The notes under the pieces were generated by a model. That model was not told the origin of the DNA. It was given only the letters and a program-made list of their open reading frames with translations, and ran no database searches. A stretch of 33,520 bases of DNA. It comes from Phycisphaerae bacterium. Lineage in GTDB: Bacteria; Planctomycetota; Phycisphaerae; Sedimentisphaerales; Anaerohalosphaeraceae. A program made the translations under genes and the position numbers. Location: NCBI GenBank assembly GCA_018433925.1, contig JAHDQI010000096.1, positions 1-33,520 of the forward strand, in the 5' to 3' direction. Each line of letters starts with the position of its first letter. Within the stretch, counting starts at the first letter, position 1. Shown one piece after another: positions 8,838 through 17,863 of the stretch.

Positions 8838-9627
8838 TCTCAGACTCCTTATGGAGTGCTGAGTCTGTTACTTGAATCAAGGGCGTCCAAATATTCTTTT
8901 CACCTGGAAGCGGTTGCTGACAGGGATCTGTCTGTGCCCACCATCGTTGATTTACGGGATCTTCTCTGTTCATCTGGTTATCTTTTTCAGGGCGGCTGCC
9001 CATATATTCCAGATAGAAAAATTCATATAACTGATCTTCAATTTCAACCAGAAATATGGAGAAGTTGCGATTGTTGCCCCGAATCATCTGGTCGACTACC
9101 CCGGGCCAGACAGTCTGATGAAGGCTGCGGTATTGACTTTCTTTTTCAGGTTTGATGGTCGTTACCATTGACAGCACTTCCGTTGGTTTCCGATCTACAT
9201 TCAACCCGCGAATATAATTAATCCATTCCATCTGAAGCCAACAACATCCATATTGTACGGCTCGCGGATGAGGAAGGATTAAATTTTTTAATTCAGGGCT
9301 TATCGCTTCAAATGTTTGAGCGGCTGTCAAATATTGTTTTTCCCCTGAAAATTGAAAATAAATCAGATACCATGTGTTTTTTTGAATCACTTTTTTAAAG
9401 ACGGCCGGATTTGATATTCCGGCCAGTTTGAATTTGTCCTCTTCTTTTTGGCTGCACAATGTAGACAACTGTTGAGATACCATTTCTTCCTGGCCGGTTC
9501 TGGCACGGGCAATTAGTCCGACGTATGTGGGCTTTCCTGATAATAAATAATTTTCATAAGGAGAAAACGCAGATACGTCTGAAGACCCTATCATCAGCAT
9601 AAACACGATGGAGTAAAGTTTTTTCAC
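8830..9627 (-). CDS. exported two-domain L-rhamnose-mutarotase-like protein
   Basis: Protein of 265 aa starting with GTG behind a perfect Shine-Dalgarno sequence. Residues 1-20 form a signal peptide (hydrophobic 5-16, likely cleavage after VSA), so the protein is probably periplasmic. Residues of about 150-253 match RhaM: Tyr166, catalytic-type His170 in LHQTVWP, and the Trp229-Trp230 pair in QRWW are kept. The position of the substrate-binding Tyr41 of RhaM is Phe189 (NFSIF). Residues of about 34-140 look like a second, degenerate copy of the same ferredoxin-like fold without the His. RhaM is normally a single-domain cytoplasmic enzyme interconverting anomers of L-rhamnose. An exported tandem form could act on sugars released outside before uptake, or merely bind them. 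It overlaps the SSS transporter gene by 8 bp. Confidence 0.7.
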   Translation of the reverse strand: MKKLYSIVFMLMIGSSDVSAFSPYENYLLSGKPTYVGLIARARTGQEEMVSQQLSTLCSQKEEDKFKLAGISNPAVFKKVIQKNTWYLIYFQFSGEKQYLTAAQTFEAISPELKNLILPHPRAVQYGCCWLQMEWINYIRGLNVDRKPTEVLSMVTTIKPEKESQYRSLHQTVWPGVVDQMIRGNNRNFSIFLVEIEDQLYEFFYLEYMGSRPEKDNQMNREDPVNQRWWAQTDPCQQPLPGEKNIWTPLIQVTDSALHKESEND

Positions 9628-9632
9628 GAATT

Positions 9633-9640
9633 ACCTCCTT
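9633..9640 (-). promoter_or_regulatory. strong ribosome binding site for the exported RhaM-like gene
   Basis: On the - strand this reads AAGGAGGT, a perfect anti-16S match, 5 bases before the GTG codon at 9627-9625. It decides that GTG as the start. It is the strongest ribosome binding site I noticed in the sugar operon, where most genes have weak or partial ones. Confidence 0.85.
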
Positions 9641-9652
9641 TACATAATGTCG

Positions 9653-12004
9653 TTACACAAGGTTCATTAAGGGAACCTGCACTCCTTTTGAATCAATTTG
9701 GTATAACCTGTCATATATTTTTATTTCAACAGGCGCCCCTTCAATCAGCTTAAAATTCGCGCGGGTTGTGTCTACCGTCACTTCCATTATGGCTCCTCGA
9801 TAATTGATCCTGAACTGATAGCGAGTCCAGGCCCGGGCAATTTGCGGATGAAATGCGAGAATGGGACCATCGCTTCGCAGGCCGCCATAACCGCATACCA
9901 GATTCGCCCAAACGCCTGCCGCCGATGTCGCATGATGGCCCTGTTCCGTATTACGGTTGTAGTTATCCAGGTCCAATCGGGCCGCATAGGTAAAAAACTC
10001 GTACGCCTGATCCTTCAATCCCAATTCGAGTGCTAAAATAGAATGCAGAGACGGAGATAAAGATGATTCGTGAATGGTTCGGGCCTCGTAAAAATCATAA
10101 TTGGCTTTTTTTTCTTCTGCAGTGAAATCATCGCTAAAGAAAAACATATGATTGAGTACATCCGGCTGCTTGATCATATTTTTTCGGAAAATTCGAGTAT
10201 AGGCCCAGTTCTTGTAAATAGGGATTTGATCCATTGGAATGTCGGCAACCTCCACATGCGGTAAATCAAAGTAACCGGCATGCTGCTCAAATACTTTGGT
10301 GTCAGGATTTTGGACAATCCGCATTTTTTCAGCCATGTCTTTCCAGGTTTTGGGCTCCTCCGGACCCAGCGATACTTTTTCAATTACTGATTTGTAGTGA
10401 TCCGGAGAATTTGCTTTCATTTCCTCCAGCACATCCAGTGTGAAAAGAAAGATTTTTTTGGCCAGATAATTTGTATAGAAGTTATGATTTACCATCATGT
10501 GGAACTCATCGGGCCCCATGACTCCATAAAGACCAAAGTCCCCGTTCAAAGGACTGTAATCTCCTGCACTTGCATAGAAACGAGAAATCTGAAGAAGCAT
10601 CTCGATGCCTTCTTGGTACAAAAAGTCCTTATCACTGGTGACCTTGTCATATTGCCAGATTGCATAACCAATGGCTCCGCTGATATGATGTTCCAGATCG
10701 ACATGCTGCCAGGTGCCCGAATCCTCATACCCGGAAACGGTTGCAAAGGGATAACGTGCTCCCCGGCAATCCAGGTCCTGTGCTCGCTGAAGCGCCTGAG
10801 GAAGGGTGTGATAGCGATACATCAAGAGATTTTTAGCGGCTTGCGGATTGACAAATAAATGGAACCGATGGCAGTAGATCTCAGTATCCCAAAATGCCCA
10901 GCCGAAATAAACCTCGCCTGTCAACCCTTTACAGAGCGGATTTAGACGGGGATTTTCTCCGCGGTAGGTTTGATAGCTCGACAGGATGGAGAAACGCAGT
11001 CCCTGCAGCGTATCGTCGTCGCCGTCAATATCGACTGCAAAACGGTTCCATGCGTTTTCCATGAAATGGATGTGTTGGTCATATGCTCTATCAAACGTCA
11101 TCTCTGTATATTGATCGCATAAGGAAATCCCGGTATTCCAGTGTTCCTCGATAGGGTCATTTTTCTCCCAGTGATTCATGGCGATCCTGTCAATGCAGGC
11201 AGTTCTGTTTTTATCCAGAGACAACGAAAATTGAAGACCGATGAATTTATCCTGCGACAGGACTTGCGGTGTAACGGATTCAGCCGTCAGCGCGCGAAAA
11301 CTTGAAAATAATCGAAAGCCCGTCCCTTTTGTCTGAGATAGAATCTGACAGCTTGTATCGTTGGACGCTTTTTTAACTTCGGTCCAGAAATTATTTCCTC
11401 TGTCTGAAGCGATGGAACCGGTCGTCTGTGTTTGGGTCCACCCGGAGGCAATCTCGTAACGAGTGTTAAAATCAAGACCCAGCACAATATCAGCTTTTCC
11501 GGAAAAATTCAAGGGTTTCAGGAGAATTCGCTGACAGCCCATTTTTGTTATCTTCATATTCAAAAAACGTATAAAGGTGATATGTAGGTTGCGCCCACTT
11601 TCGAGATGCCAGATGAATTCCCGGCTGTATACCAACTTTTTCATGTCAAGCGTTCGTCTAAAGTGACTGAACTTGACAGCCGCAAGATCAAGTTGCTCGC
11701 CATCGACAGTTATGCGAGTATAAAGCCAATCTACCGCATTAATCATGACACCGCTTTTGTCGATCATTCCCTTAAAGAATTGATCGTGGCTGATTTCAAG
11801 ATAATCATAAAGATGATTGAAATAGCTGCCTAAAAGATGGTCACCGCTGTACCCCTCTTCGAAATACCCTCTCACTCCCATGTGTTCGTTGGAAACTGCA
11901 AAGATTGATTCACTCAGCCGTTGTTGTTCCGGACAAAACCCTTCCTCCACGATCGTCCAGGGATCTCCTTGATAATACTTTACAGGGCGTTTCATTAAAT
12001 GCAT
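9653..12004 (-). CDS. GH65 disaccharide phosphorylase
   Basis: Protein of 783 aa, the usual length for glycoside hydrolase family 65 phosphorylases, with no signal peptide, so cytoplasmic. The N-terminal beta-sandwich (about 1-300) is followed by the (alpha/alpha)6 barrel with GLTGEVYFGWAFWDTEIY (360-377), GVMGPDEFH (494-502; Glu500 matches the general acid), the KQPDVL block near 612 and the phosphate-loop region HHATSAAGVW (690-699). GH65 enzymes split alpha-glucosides such as maltose, kojibiose, nigerose and trehalose with phosphate; one branch uses alpha-1,3-glucosyl-L-rhamnose. Because rhaM and an RhaT-type transporter are in the same operon, that last activity is an attractive but unproven guess. 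Met4 (11995) is an alternative start. The stop lies 25 bp before the exported mutarotase-like gene. Confidence 0.9.
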   Translation of the reverse strand: MHLMKRPVKYYQGDPWTIVEEGFCPEQQRLSESIFAVSNEHMGVRGYFEEGYSGDHLLGSYFNHLYDYLEISHDQFFKGMIDKSGVMINAVDWLYTRITVDGEQLDLAAVKFSHFRRTLDMKKLVYSREFIWHLESGRNLHITFIRFLNMKITKMGCQRILLKPLNFSGKADIVLGLDFNTRYEIASGWTQTQTTGSIASDRGNNFWTEVKKASNDTSCQILSQTKGTGFRLFSSFRALTAESVTPQVLSQDKFIGLQFSLSLDKNRTACIDRIAMNHWEKNDPIEEHWNTGISLCDQYTEMTFDRAYDQHIHFMENAWNRFAVDIDGDDDTLQGLRFSILSSYQTYRGENPRLNPLCKGLTGEVYFGWAFWDTEIYCHRFHLFVNPQAAKNLLMYRYHTLPQALQRAQDLDCRGARYPFATVSGYEDSGTWQHVDLEHHISGAIGYAIWQYDKVTSDKDFLYQEGIEMLLQISRFYASAGDYSPLNGDFGLYGVMGPDEFHMMVNHNFYTNYLAKKIFLFTLDVLEEMKANSPDHYKSVIEKVSLGPEEPKTWKDMAEKMRIVQNPDTKVFEQHAGYFDLPHVEVADIPMDQIPIYKNWAYTRIFRKNMIKQPDVLNHMFFFSDDFTAEEKKANYDFYEARTIHESSLSPSLHSILALELGLKDQAYEFFTYAARLDLDNYNRNTEQGHHATSAAGVWANLVCGYGGLRSDGPILAFHPQIARAWTRYQFRINYRGAIMEVTVDTTRANFKLIEGAPVEIKIYDRLYQIDSKGVQVPLMNLV

Positions 12005-12128
12005 ATCTTTTTTGCTTTCATTAAATACCTTGTTTTAAGGACAATAACTGCCAATGTACACAAAATACATTATTGCATATACCACCGGGACAACTCCAGC
12101 CGTTTCTGTTCCCGAGAAAATGCCGTCT

Positions 12129-14951
12129 TCAGTCGACGACTTGAAACCCCATGGCCGAACAGATGACGGCCTTGTCCGGGAAGCGTTGTTGATAACGTTT
12201 AATCACCGCCTTGTAAGCAGCCGGATTCTTGCCCGGACCACCCTGGAAGCCCTGTTGGCGGGGGGACAGATTGATACCGCCTCGCGGGCCTTTGCCGGTA
12301 CCGTCAGATTGTGGACTCCAATAACGAATATCAATGATATCAACCACCGCGGCACGGTCAGGATCATTTAAGATGGTCTCTTGCACGTCATAAGTAGTGC
12401 TCAGGGCAGTCAGGATTTGTTTGCCGGTTTCCCGTTCCCATGCGCCGATCGTGTCCAGCCAGAACTGAACAAATGATGCAGGGCCTGTGTATTCACCGCT
12501 GGTCATGTGAATGACATTGGGACAATCGCTGAGAACCTCAATGTGATGACGAATATAGGCCTCGTGCAGTTTCCGGCGAACCGGATGTGTTATATCATAG
12601 AATAAATGCGCCTGGAAGATACGTTTGTCGCCGGCATAGGGAACGGGTTCAGGAAAGTCTGTATTGTTGATATTATTCGCCGAACGCCAGGGGAAGTCGG
12701 CCCAGTGGGCGCCTGCTTCCAGGATATTGTGCTGAAAATAGTGGTTATTTAACAGCACCAGCCCCTTGCGCTCTGCCAGTTGGGCAAAGGTTTTGAGGCG
12801 ATTGAAATACCAGGGATTATAACGTGTTAAGTCATAGCGACTCAGTCCATCCCAGGCCGTGCCCTCGCCGCTGCGTGCAAAAGGCATTTCATCGAAGGGT
12901 GCCCAGACTTCCCCATCACTGCGTCGTACTCGCTCATGGTCTTCCCGCCGACGATCATACCATAGTCCGTGATGTTGATAGACTGCGACATACCCGTCGC
13001 TGACCAACTGTGTGGTCAGGATGTCCAAGTTATCTGTCCAGCCCTTGCCGACGCGTCCGGGAACAAAACGTGTTAATTCCGGCTTCGCCTGTTTGAATGC
13101 AATGGACTGCGGGACAACGCGGCCTCGCCACCAATAGGTATCCATGGTTTTTCCGCTCAGGGGTTGGCCGTCAATAGTCAGTTGCCCTTTGAACAGGACC
13201 AGTTGTTTGGTTGCTGGTCCCGGTTTGCTTGGCAAGAGACTGGGATCTTGTTTTATAATAGCGTCAATTGAGGGCAGATTCTTGCTTTTCAGCGGCAACT
13301 CATACTGCTCTCGGGAAGCATTAATCACCTCGGTTAGCTGCGGAGCCGGACGGCTGGAGTTAGCAACCATCTCTTGGGCCTGCTCGAGACTGGGGCGCGT
13401 CGAGCCGGGTGGATGAAGAATGCCGCTCCCAATAAAAGCTCCTGCCTGCTTACCGACTCGACGTTCCACCAGGGCCTGCATCAGACTTTTGGGATTGATA
13501 AAGTCGTTAAACGCTGACCAATGCCCATCTCCCTCAAAAATACCCCAGCAACCAATGGACCAGTTTTGACCCTGAGGCGGCCGATAACAGTCCAACTGGC
13601 TGGCCGTACTCTGCCAAAGCATGCAATGAATAGCTGTCCAGCCGCTAAATTGCAGTTCCGCGCCGCGATAACCTAATCTCAATCCGTTCCCATCAATATT
13701 CACATTATCATATAATACGCCTGTGGCCAAAGCGCCGATCGGACCGCTGTCGTCCAGGGCCCTCCATGCGTCACAGTGTACAAAGGCGTTGGGACCGGCT
13801 GCGCAATGCCCAACGGAGAAGTCATGTCGGCCGTCTTCGGAATAACAGCGAAGAAAAAGGGTCTGCTGACCGGCCGTAAAAAAGGTGTGCCGGCGCCAGC
13901 CGCCATTCTCGGATACCGGTTCAAAAGATTGACAATCGACCACCGTAATCCGACTGGCGCTTTCCCAAACGGACACGGCCGATCCTGCGAAGTGACGAAA
14001 GGTCACTCCTCGCACCCAGGCGTCGCGTACCTGTTCCAGTGTAACACCCACCCAGGCGTGGTCTTCGTCTTTGGGCCGATCTTTTTCATAGGCGGAAATC
14101 AATTGCAGATTTTCGATGCCAACCTGACAAATCCGTCCGGGCCAGTTATAGCGCATCAGGGTAGCGCCGGTTCCTTTAGGATCCAGATCCATGCTGAGCG
14201 GAGCGTCCAGAGTCATTTTCTCGTTGTCGATACTTTTGATCTGCCGATCCCAGACAACATCCAACTCGCCGGCTTTCCAGACACGAGGCGCCTTTTTCGC
14301 ATTCCAGATCTTGGACATATTCATCGCCATGATCCACTCTTCTGAGCTGAGATGTGTAACAAAGACATGATCGCCTGGTTTGAAATCATTGGCGTCAGCC
14401 GGCTTTATTATCGCAGATCCCGTCAAGACGGGTTCGGTAATTGCAATCGCAGCACCTGCGGTTTTATCATCCCGGCCTGATATTCGAATCAAGGCCCTGC
14501 GGTCCTGCCCGATAGCGATCAAACGTGTTCCATTCTGTCCAGGACCGCTGCCTCTGAGTATCACACCGGATTTTTTGATAATCAGTTGACTGAAAATTTC
14601 ATAGTCGCCTGGCTCCAATAGCACCGCGCCGCGCACTCCCTGGGCGTCCGGTTCTAAACGTCCCACGTAATCCAGAGCCGCTTGAATACGCGGACCGTCG
14701 TCACCTGCTGAAGGGGTGACCACTACTTTGACGGGAGCATTGGGCAGCGCTCGTTCGTTCGCCATATAGCCGGCATAGGAAAAATCCACGATACCGGTTT
14801 CTTCATCTTCCAGGTATTGCTCAATCGGGATGGCCCAGTGGGGATCGCCGCCGCCCGGCGGGGAAACGGGACGGATGCCGCAGGCCAGCGATGTAAAGCC
14901 CAGAACGCTGCCGCAAATTACCTTAAAAGTATGTTTGCCGATTATTCTCAT
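12129..14951 (-). CDS. exported beta-helix (pectate-lyase-superfamily) protein with extra C-terminal domain
   Basis: Protein of 940 aa. The N-terminus has a hydrophobic stretch ending SLAC (Cys24), a poor lipobox, so it is exported and possibly a lipoprotein. Residues of about 70-560 form a right-handed beta-helix of the pectate-lyase superfamily: DDGPRIQAALDYV (84-96) and then rungs such as VGIENLQLI and SRITVVDCQSF. From about residue 590 a separate domain begins (QLTIDGQPLSGKTMDTYWWR), with NNHYFQHN near 740 and MTSGEYTGP near 820. It resembles the large uncharacterised Pfam-type domain (I recall DUF6298) seen in Bacteroidota and Planctomycetota glycan loci, with a possible barrel fold and a candidate acidic residue in GEYTGP. 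The substrate is unknown. It lies between the zinc-type URO-D gene (120-bp gap) and GH65 (124-bp gap). Confidence 0.65.
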   Translation of the reverse strand: MRIIGKHTFKVICGSVLGFTSLACGIRPVSPPGGGDPHWAIPIEQYLEDEETGIVDFSYAGYMANERALPNAPVKVVVTPSAGDDGPRIQAALDYVGRLEPDAQGVRGAVLLEPGDYEIFSQLIIKKSGVILRGSGPGQNGTRLIAIGQDRRALIRISGRDDKTAGAAIAITEPVLTGSAIIKPADANDFKPGDHVFVTHLSSEEWIMAMNMSKIWNAKKAPRVWKAGELDVVWDRQIKSIDNEKMTLDAPLSMDLDPKGTGATLMRYNWPGRICQVGIENLQLISAYEKDRPKDEDHAWVGVTLEQVRDAWVRGVTFRHFAGSAVSVWESASRITVVDCQSFEPVSENGGWRRHTFFTAGQQTLFLRCYSEDGRHDFSVGHCAAGPNAFVHCDAWRALDDSGPIGALATGVLYDNVNIDGNGLRLGYRGAELQFSGWTAIHCMLWQSTASQLDCYRPPQGQNWSIGCWGIFEGDGHWSAFNDFINPKSLMQALVERRVGKQAGAFIGSGILHPPGSTRPSLEQAQEMVANSSRPAPQLTEVINASREQYELPLKSKNLPSIDAIIKQDPSLLPSKPGPATKQLVLFKGQLTIDGQPLSGKTMDTYWWRGRVVPQSIAFKQAKPELTRFVPGRVGKGWTDNLDILTTQLVSDGYVAVYQHHGLWYDRRREDHERVRRSDGEVWAPFDEMPFARSGEGTAWDGLSRYDLTRYNPWYFNRLKTFAQLAERKGLVLLNNHYFQHNILEAGAHWADFPWRSANNINNTDFPEPVPYAGDKRIFQAHLFYDITHPVRRKLHEAYIRHHIEVLSDCPNVIHMTSGEYTGPASFVQFWLDTIGAWERETGKQILTALSTTYDVQETILNDPDRAAVVDIIDIRYWSPQSDGTGKGPRGGINLSPRQQGFQGGPGKNPAAYKAVIKRYQQRFPDKAVICSAMGFQVVD

Positions 14952-15071
14952 ATTTTCGTATTTCCTTATACAGGGAAGTTCAGGATTCTATCTGCTGTTC
15001 GCAATTTTGATTTTAAAAATCTCATTTTGCCTTTGCTGGTTTAAGGAGAAGGTCTGCAAAAGCATTATAGC

Positions 15072-16277
15072 TTAATTAGATTCAATATTATGCTCACCTA
15101 AATTCAGAGGATAGTTTCCATATTCACGAACCAGTTTGATAATGTAATCATATATATAACCGGACACATCGCTGGCAACCGAATGATCGGATTGGAAGAT
15201 ATAGCCTCCTCCCTTGGCAGCATTCAGCTTGCGGAGAATCTCCTTTCGAATTTGATCTTTATCGCCTGTTTCCCAAACCTGGATATTGCTGTTCCCGCAG
15301 ATACCCAGCTTGTGCCCATATTCTCGTCGTAACTCAACGGCATCAAGGTCCGCCTTGGCTTCCAGTGGATTCATCGCGTCAATCCCGATTTCAATATAAT
15401 CGTCCAGGATTTGATGTACATTTCCGCATCCATGATAAATGACCATCAGTCCCTTGGAATGAGCATGTTCTGCAATCGCTTTAACCCATGGCTTAAAATA
15501 TTGTCGCCAATAGTTCGGCGAAAAGAACAGGTCTTTGCGGTAGGCTACATCTCCCCAGATTACAAATCCGTCTAATACTCCTTCTGCTGCATCAATCTGG
15601 GCTTTGGCACAGTCCAGGTAGAATTGCCCGATTCGGTTGATTACGCGGCCCATCCGTTCGGGGTGCATCCCAATCCAGAGCATGTTATTTTCCGGTCCGA
15701 TCAGGCGGGTCAGGCATTCATTACATTCGATAATGCTGCCGAAAACCGGAAAATCCGGCCATAATGATTTGACCGTTTCGATCCAGGCAGGGCTGTTGCG
15801 TTCGAAGCCGTCTCCTACACCGGCGATTTGGTTATCCCCCGCCTCATCGTAGCGACGTTTGTCATAAGGATCATCAAATACAAGACCTTCCAGTTTTTCA
15901 ATTGTATTCGTTTCGAAGTCGACAAATTCCGGCATTGGAGCAGTAAATTTTTTCCGCATGATGGCTCCAAAGCCGGTTTTGACGATGACTTCCTCGTCAT
16001 CTTCTTTTAGTATTTCAAATGGCCGTATGAAAGGATCCATATTCGGTACCGTGACGATCCAGTCAAGATCATAATAATAATACGGATTTGCATCTTCAGG
16101 CAATGCTAATTCCTCTCTCCAGCGTTTGATAAAGCCGCCCCAGAAGAAATCACTAATCGGCACACGATCCGGCTCTTGATGACGGAGGGCCTTCTGCATC
16201 CGCTCTAATTTCTCTACTGTATTTTTTTTACGATTAGAATTTGTTTTCTGTTTGCCAACCGTATCAAACATTCCCAT
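15072..16277 (-). CDS. URO-D/MtaA-superfamily protein with intact zinc motif (methyltransferase-like)
   Basis: Protein of 401 aa. The ATG at 16277 follows AAAGGT about 8 bases upstream. It has URO-D features: ALRHQEPDRVP at 30-40, YHGCGN at 281-286 and LGICGN at 324-329. His282, Cys284 and Cys327 fit the His-x-Cys...Cys zinc site of MtaA/MtbA-type methylcobamide:thiol methyltransferases. Classical haem-pathway decarboxylase is unlikely in a sugar operon. A methyl-transfer role, for example removing O-methyl groups from methylated sugars, is possible, but no corrinoid protein, MtaB-like partner or activation protein is in the window. The gene is 60 bp after the transporter gene. It is only distantly similar to its paralogue at 4097-5197, which has lost these ligands. 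Confidence 0.75.
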   Translation of the reverse strand: MGMFDTVGKQKTNSNRKKNTVEKLERMQKALRHQEPDRVPISDFFWGGFIKRWREELALPEDANPYYYYDLDWIVTVPNMDPFIRPFEILKEDDEEVIVKTGFGAIMRKKFTAPMPEFVDFETNTIEKLEGLVFDDPYDKRRYDEAGDNQIAGVGDGFERNSPAWIETVKSLWPDFPVFGSIIECNECLTRLIGPENNMLWIGMHPERMGRVINRIGQFYLDCAKAQIDAAEGVLDGFVIWGDVAYRKDLFFSPNYWRQYFKPWVKAIAEHAHSKGLMVIYHGCGNVHQILDDYIEIGIDAMNPLEAKADLDAVELRREYGHKLGICGNSNIQVWETGDKDQIRKEILRKLNAAKGGGYIFQSDHSVASDVSGYIYDYIIKLVREYGNYPLNLGEHNIESN

Positions 16278-16337
16278 AACACTTACCTTTTGATAAAAGT
16301 TATATTTATGGACCTTATCCTCAGTTGTAGTACTATT

Positions 16338-17408
16338 TTAATTTCCAATATAATTACCATATGTCAACATCAGGACAGCAGCGATCAAAACAAGGATACC
16401 CAGAATAATAAAAGCCACAGTCAGCCGGGCGCACCCTTTCCATTCACGAAAGAGCAACCCCGTCAGGTTGCTGAAAAGAACGAGCATTGTCATATGAATA
16501 GCCCAACTGGTAAATTCATAATCTTTTCCCATTCGTACATGGCCAAGATTGTAGAAAAAGAATTGTCCGTACCAGAGGGTGCCGACAAGAATCGCAAGCA
16601 AGTAATTGTTGAATAAGGAAGCTTTTTGTGTGCCGGGTGAGATTTTAACAAATTCACCGAGAGAGCGATTTTTCATTGCAAGACTCAACGCATAAATCAT
16701 TGAAGTAACAAACGCCCCGGTATTCGCCGTCAAATATGCAACATTACCCTTCCAGTGGCCTGCACCGTGTTCAGCAGCAATTTCAATAACCGGCTCAGTT
16801 ACGGTAATTGCGAAATGGTAGAAGGCCGAAAGAACTCCGGCCAATATCGACAAAAGCAACCCTTTGATAAGCGAAAAATCCCCTCTTCCACTTTCTGTCT
16901 TGCTAAGACTGTACTCCTTAAGACGGCCTGCGATTCCACAAAAAGCAATGCCAATCGCACCCGTAAAAATCCCCGCAATGACCCATGCCGCTCCCGGCTT
17001 CGTCAGGATATCTGCGAATTCGCCGCGAACGAACGGGGGAATAATTGTACCCAGTACACTGGACAGCCCAACTGCGATTGCATACGTTAGCGAAAAACCG
17101 ATATATCGAATCGAGTAATTGAAGGCAATCCCCCCGATCCCGTAAGCCAGGCTGAAACAGAAAGAAAAGAGCAGGTTTTTCGGGCATGTCTGAGCCGCTT
17201 CGTAAAGCACCGTTCCCAATTCAGGAATCGTCAGAAATGCACCAATAATCGGCCAAATGAGCCAGCAAAAGGCGGCCTGAACAATCCAGAACGTTTCCCA
17301 GGACCAGCGGCGGATGAATTTTTGAGGTGCATAACAGTTAGCCGCTAAGAATGCCCCGACGCCGTGAAGGGTTACGCCCAAGAAAGGATGTGGAGAGATC
17401 AGTGTCAT
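16338..17408 (-). CDS. rhaT: RhaT-family L-rhamnose(-type sugar):proton symporter
   Basis: Protein of 356 aa with about ten hydrophobic segments, close to the 344 aa of E. coli RhaT. The N-terminal pattern matches RhaT: HGVGAFLAANCYAPQKFIRR followed directly by WSWETFWIVQ, then SLAYGIGGIAFNYSIRYIG and SYAIAVGLSS-like helices (LTYAIAVGLSSVLGTIIPP). It sits in the inner membrane and should import an unphosphorylated 6-deoxyhexose or a related sugar. The gene is 68 bp downstream of rhaM. No rhaA, rhaB or rhaD can be recognised in the window, so the actual substrate may differ from L-rhamnose. Confidence 0.85.
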   Translation of the reverse strand: MTLISPHPFLGVTLHGVGAFLAANCYAPQKFIRRWSWETFWIVQAAFCWLIWPIIGAFLTIPELGTVLYEAAQTCPKNLLFSFCFSLAYGIGGIAFNYSIRYIGFSLTYAIAVGLSSVLGTIIPPFVRGEFADILTKPGAAWVIAGIFTGAIGIAFCGIAGRLKEYSLSKTESGRGDFSLIKGLLLSILAGVLSAFYHFAITVTEPVIEIAAEHGAGHWKGNVAYLTANTGAFVTSMIYALSLAMKNRSLGEFVKISPGTQKASLFNNYLLAILVGTLWYGQFFFYNLGHVRMGKDYEFTSWAIHMTMLVLFSNLTGLLFREWKGCARLTVAFIILGILVLIAAVLMLTYGNYIGN

Positions 17409-17476
17409 TGTATGCCCTTCTTAAGTGGATCGTGTTCGTTTCTTTGTATCATATCCTTCAACCTTATCAGGCACAC

Positions 17477-17815
17477 TTAATCACAGTGAAAGACTTCTTC
17501 CATATCTGCCCACCACTGACCTTCAGCCCTGTCTTCCAGCGGTTCCTGGCAGGGCATGCAGACATCCCACCATTTTTGAGTGGTTTCATCGGCCGCCATC
17601 TTCTCGCAATCGGCCTTGAAATCATCCCCTGTATATTCTAAGTAACTAAACAGGTAATATTTACCGTCCGGCAGTTTACGAAGATAGATTGAGTAATTTG
17701 TAAAGTGACATTCCGAAATCATCCTTAATACGTCCGGCCACACATTTGCATGCAGTCTCTTATATTCGTCTATTTTATCTTTCTTGAGACCAATTACCCA
17801 GCCAAATCGATCCAT
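17477..17815 (-). CDS. rhaM: L-rhamnose mutarotase
   Basis: Protein of 112 aa, near the 104 aa of E. coli RhaM, with no signal peptide. The known functional positions are all present at matching places: Tyr18, catalytic His22 (RLHANVWP), Tyr41 (NYSIYL) and the Trp82-Trp83 pair (KWWD). The enzyme interconverts alpha and beta anomers of L-rhamnose to supply the isomerase. The C-terminal WWADMEEVFH is the usual end of the family. It lies between the FGGY kinase (48 bp) and the RhaT-type symporter (68 bp). The closely related L-fucose mutarotase activity cannot be excluded. Confidence 0.9.
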   Translation of the reverse strand: MDRFGWVIGLKKDKIDEYKRLHANVWPDVLRMISECHFTNYSIYLRKLPDGKYYLFSYLEYTGDDFKADCEKMAADETTQKWWDVCMPCQEPLEDRAEGQWWADMEEVFHCD

Positions 17816-17863
17816 TTTATCCTCCTGGAAAATCTCTAAATAGTGAACATAGTGAATTTATTG

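Noticed and set aside
4097-16277. Haem biosynthesis (hemE) for the URO-D proteins
   Set aside because: Both sit in a sugar operon, no other haem gene is near, and one has an MtaA-type zinc site.
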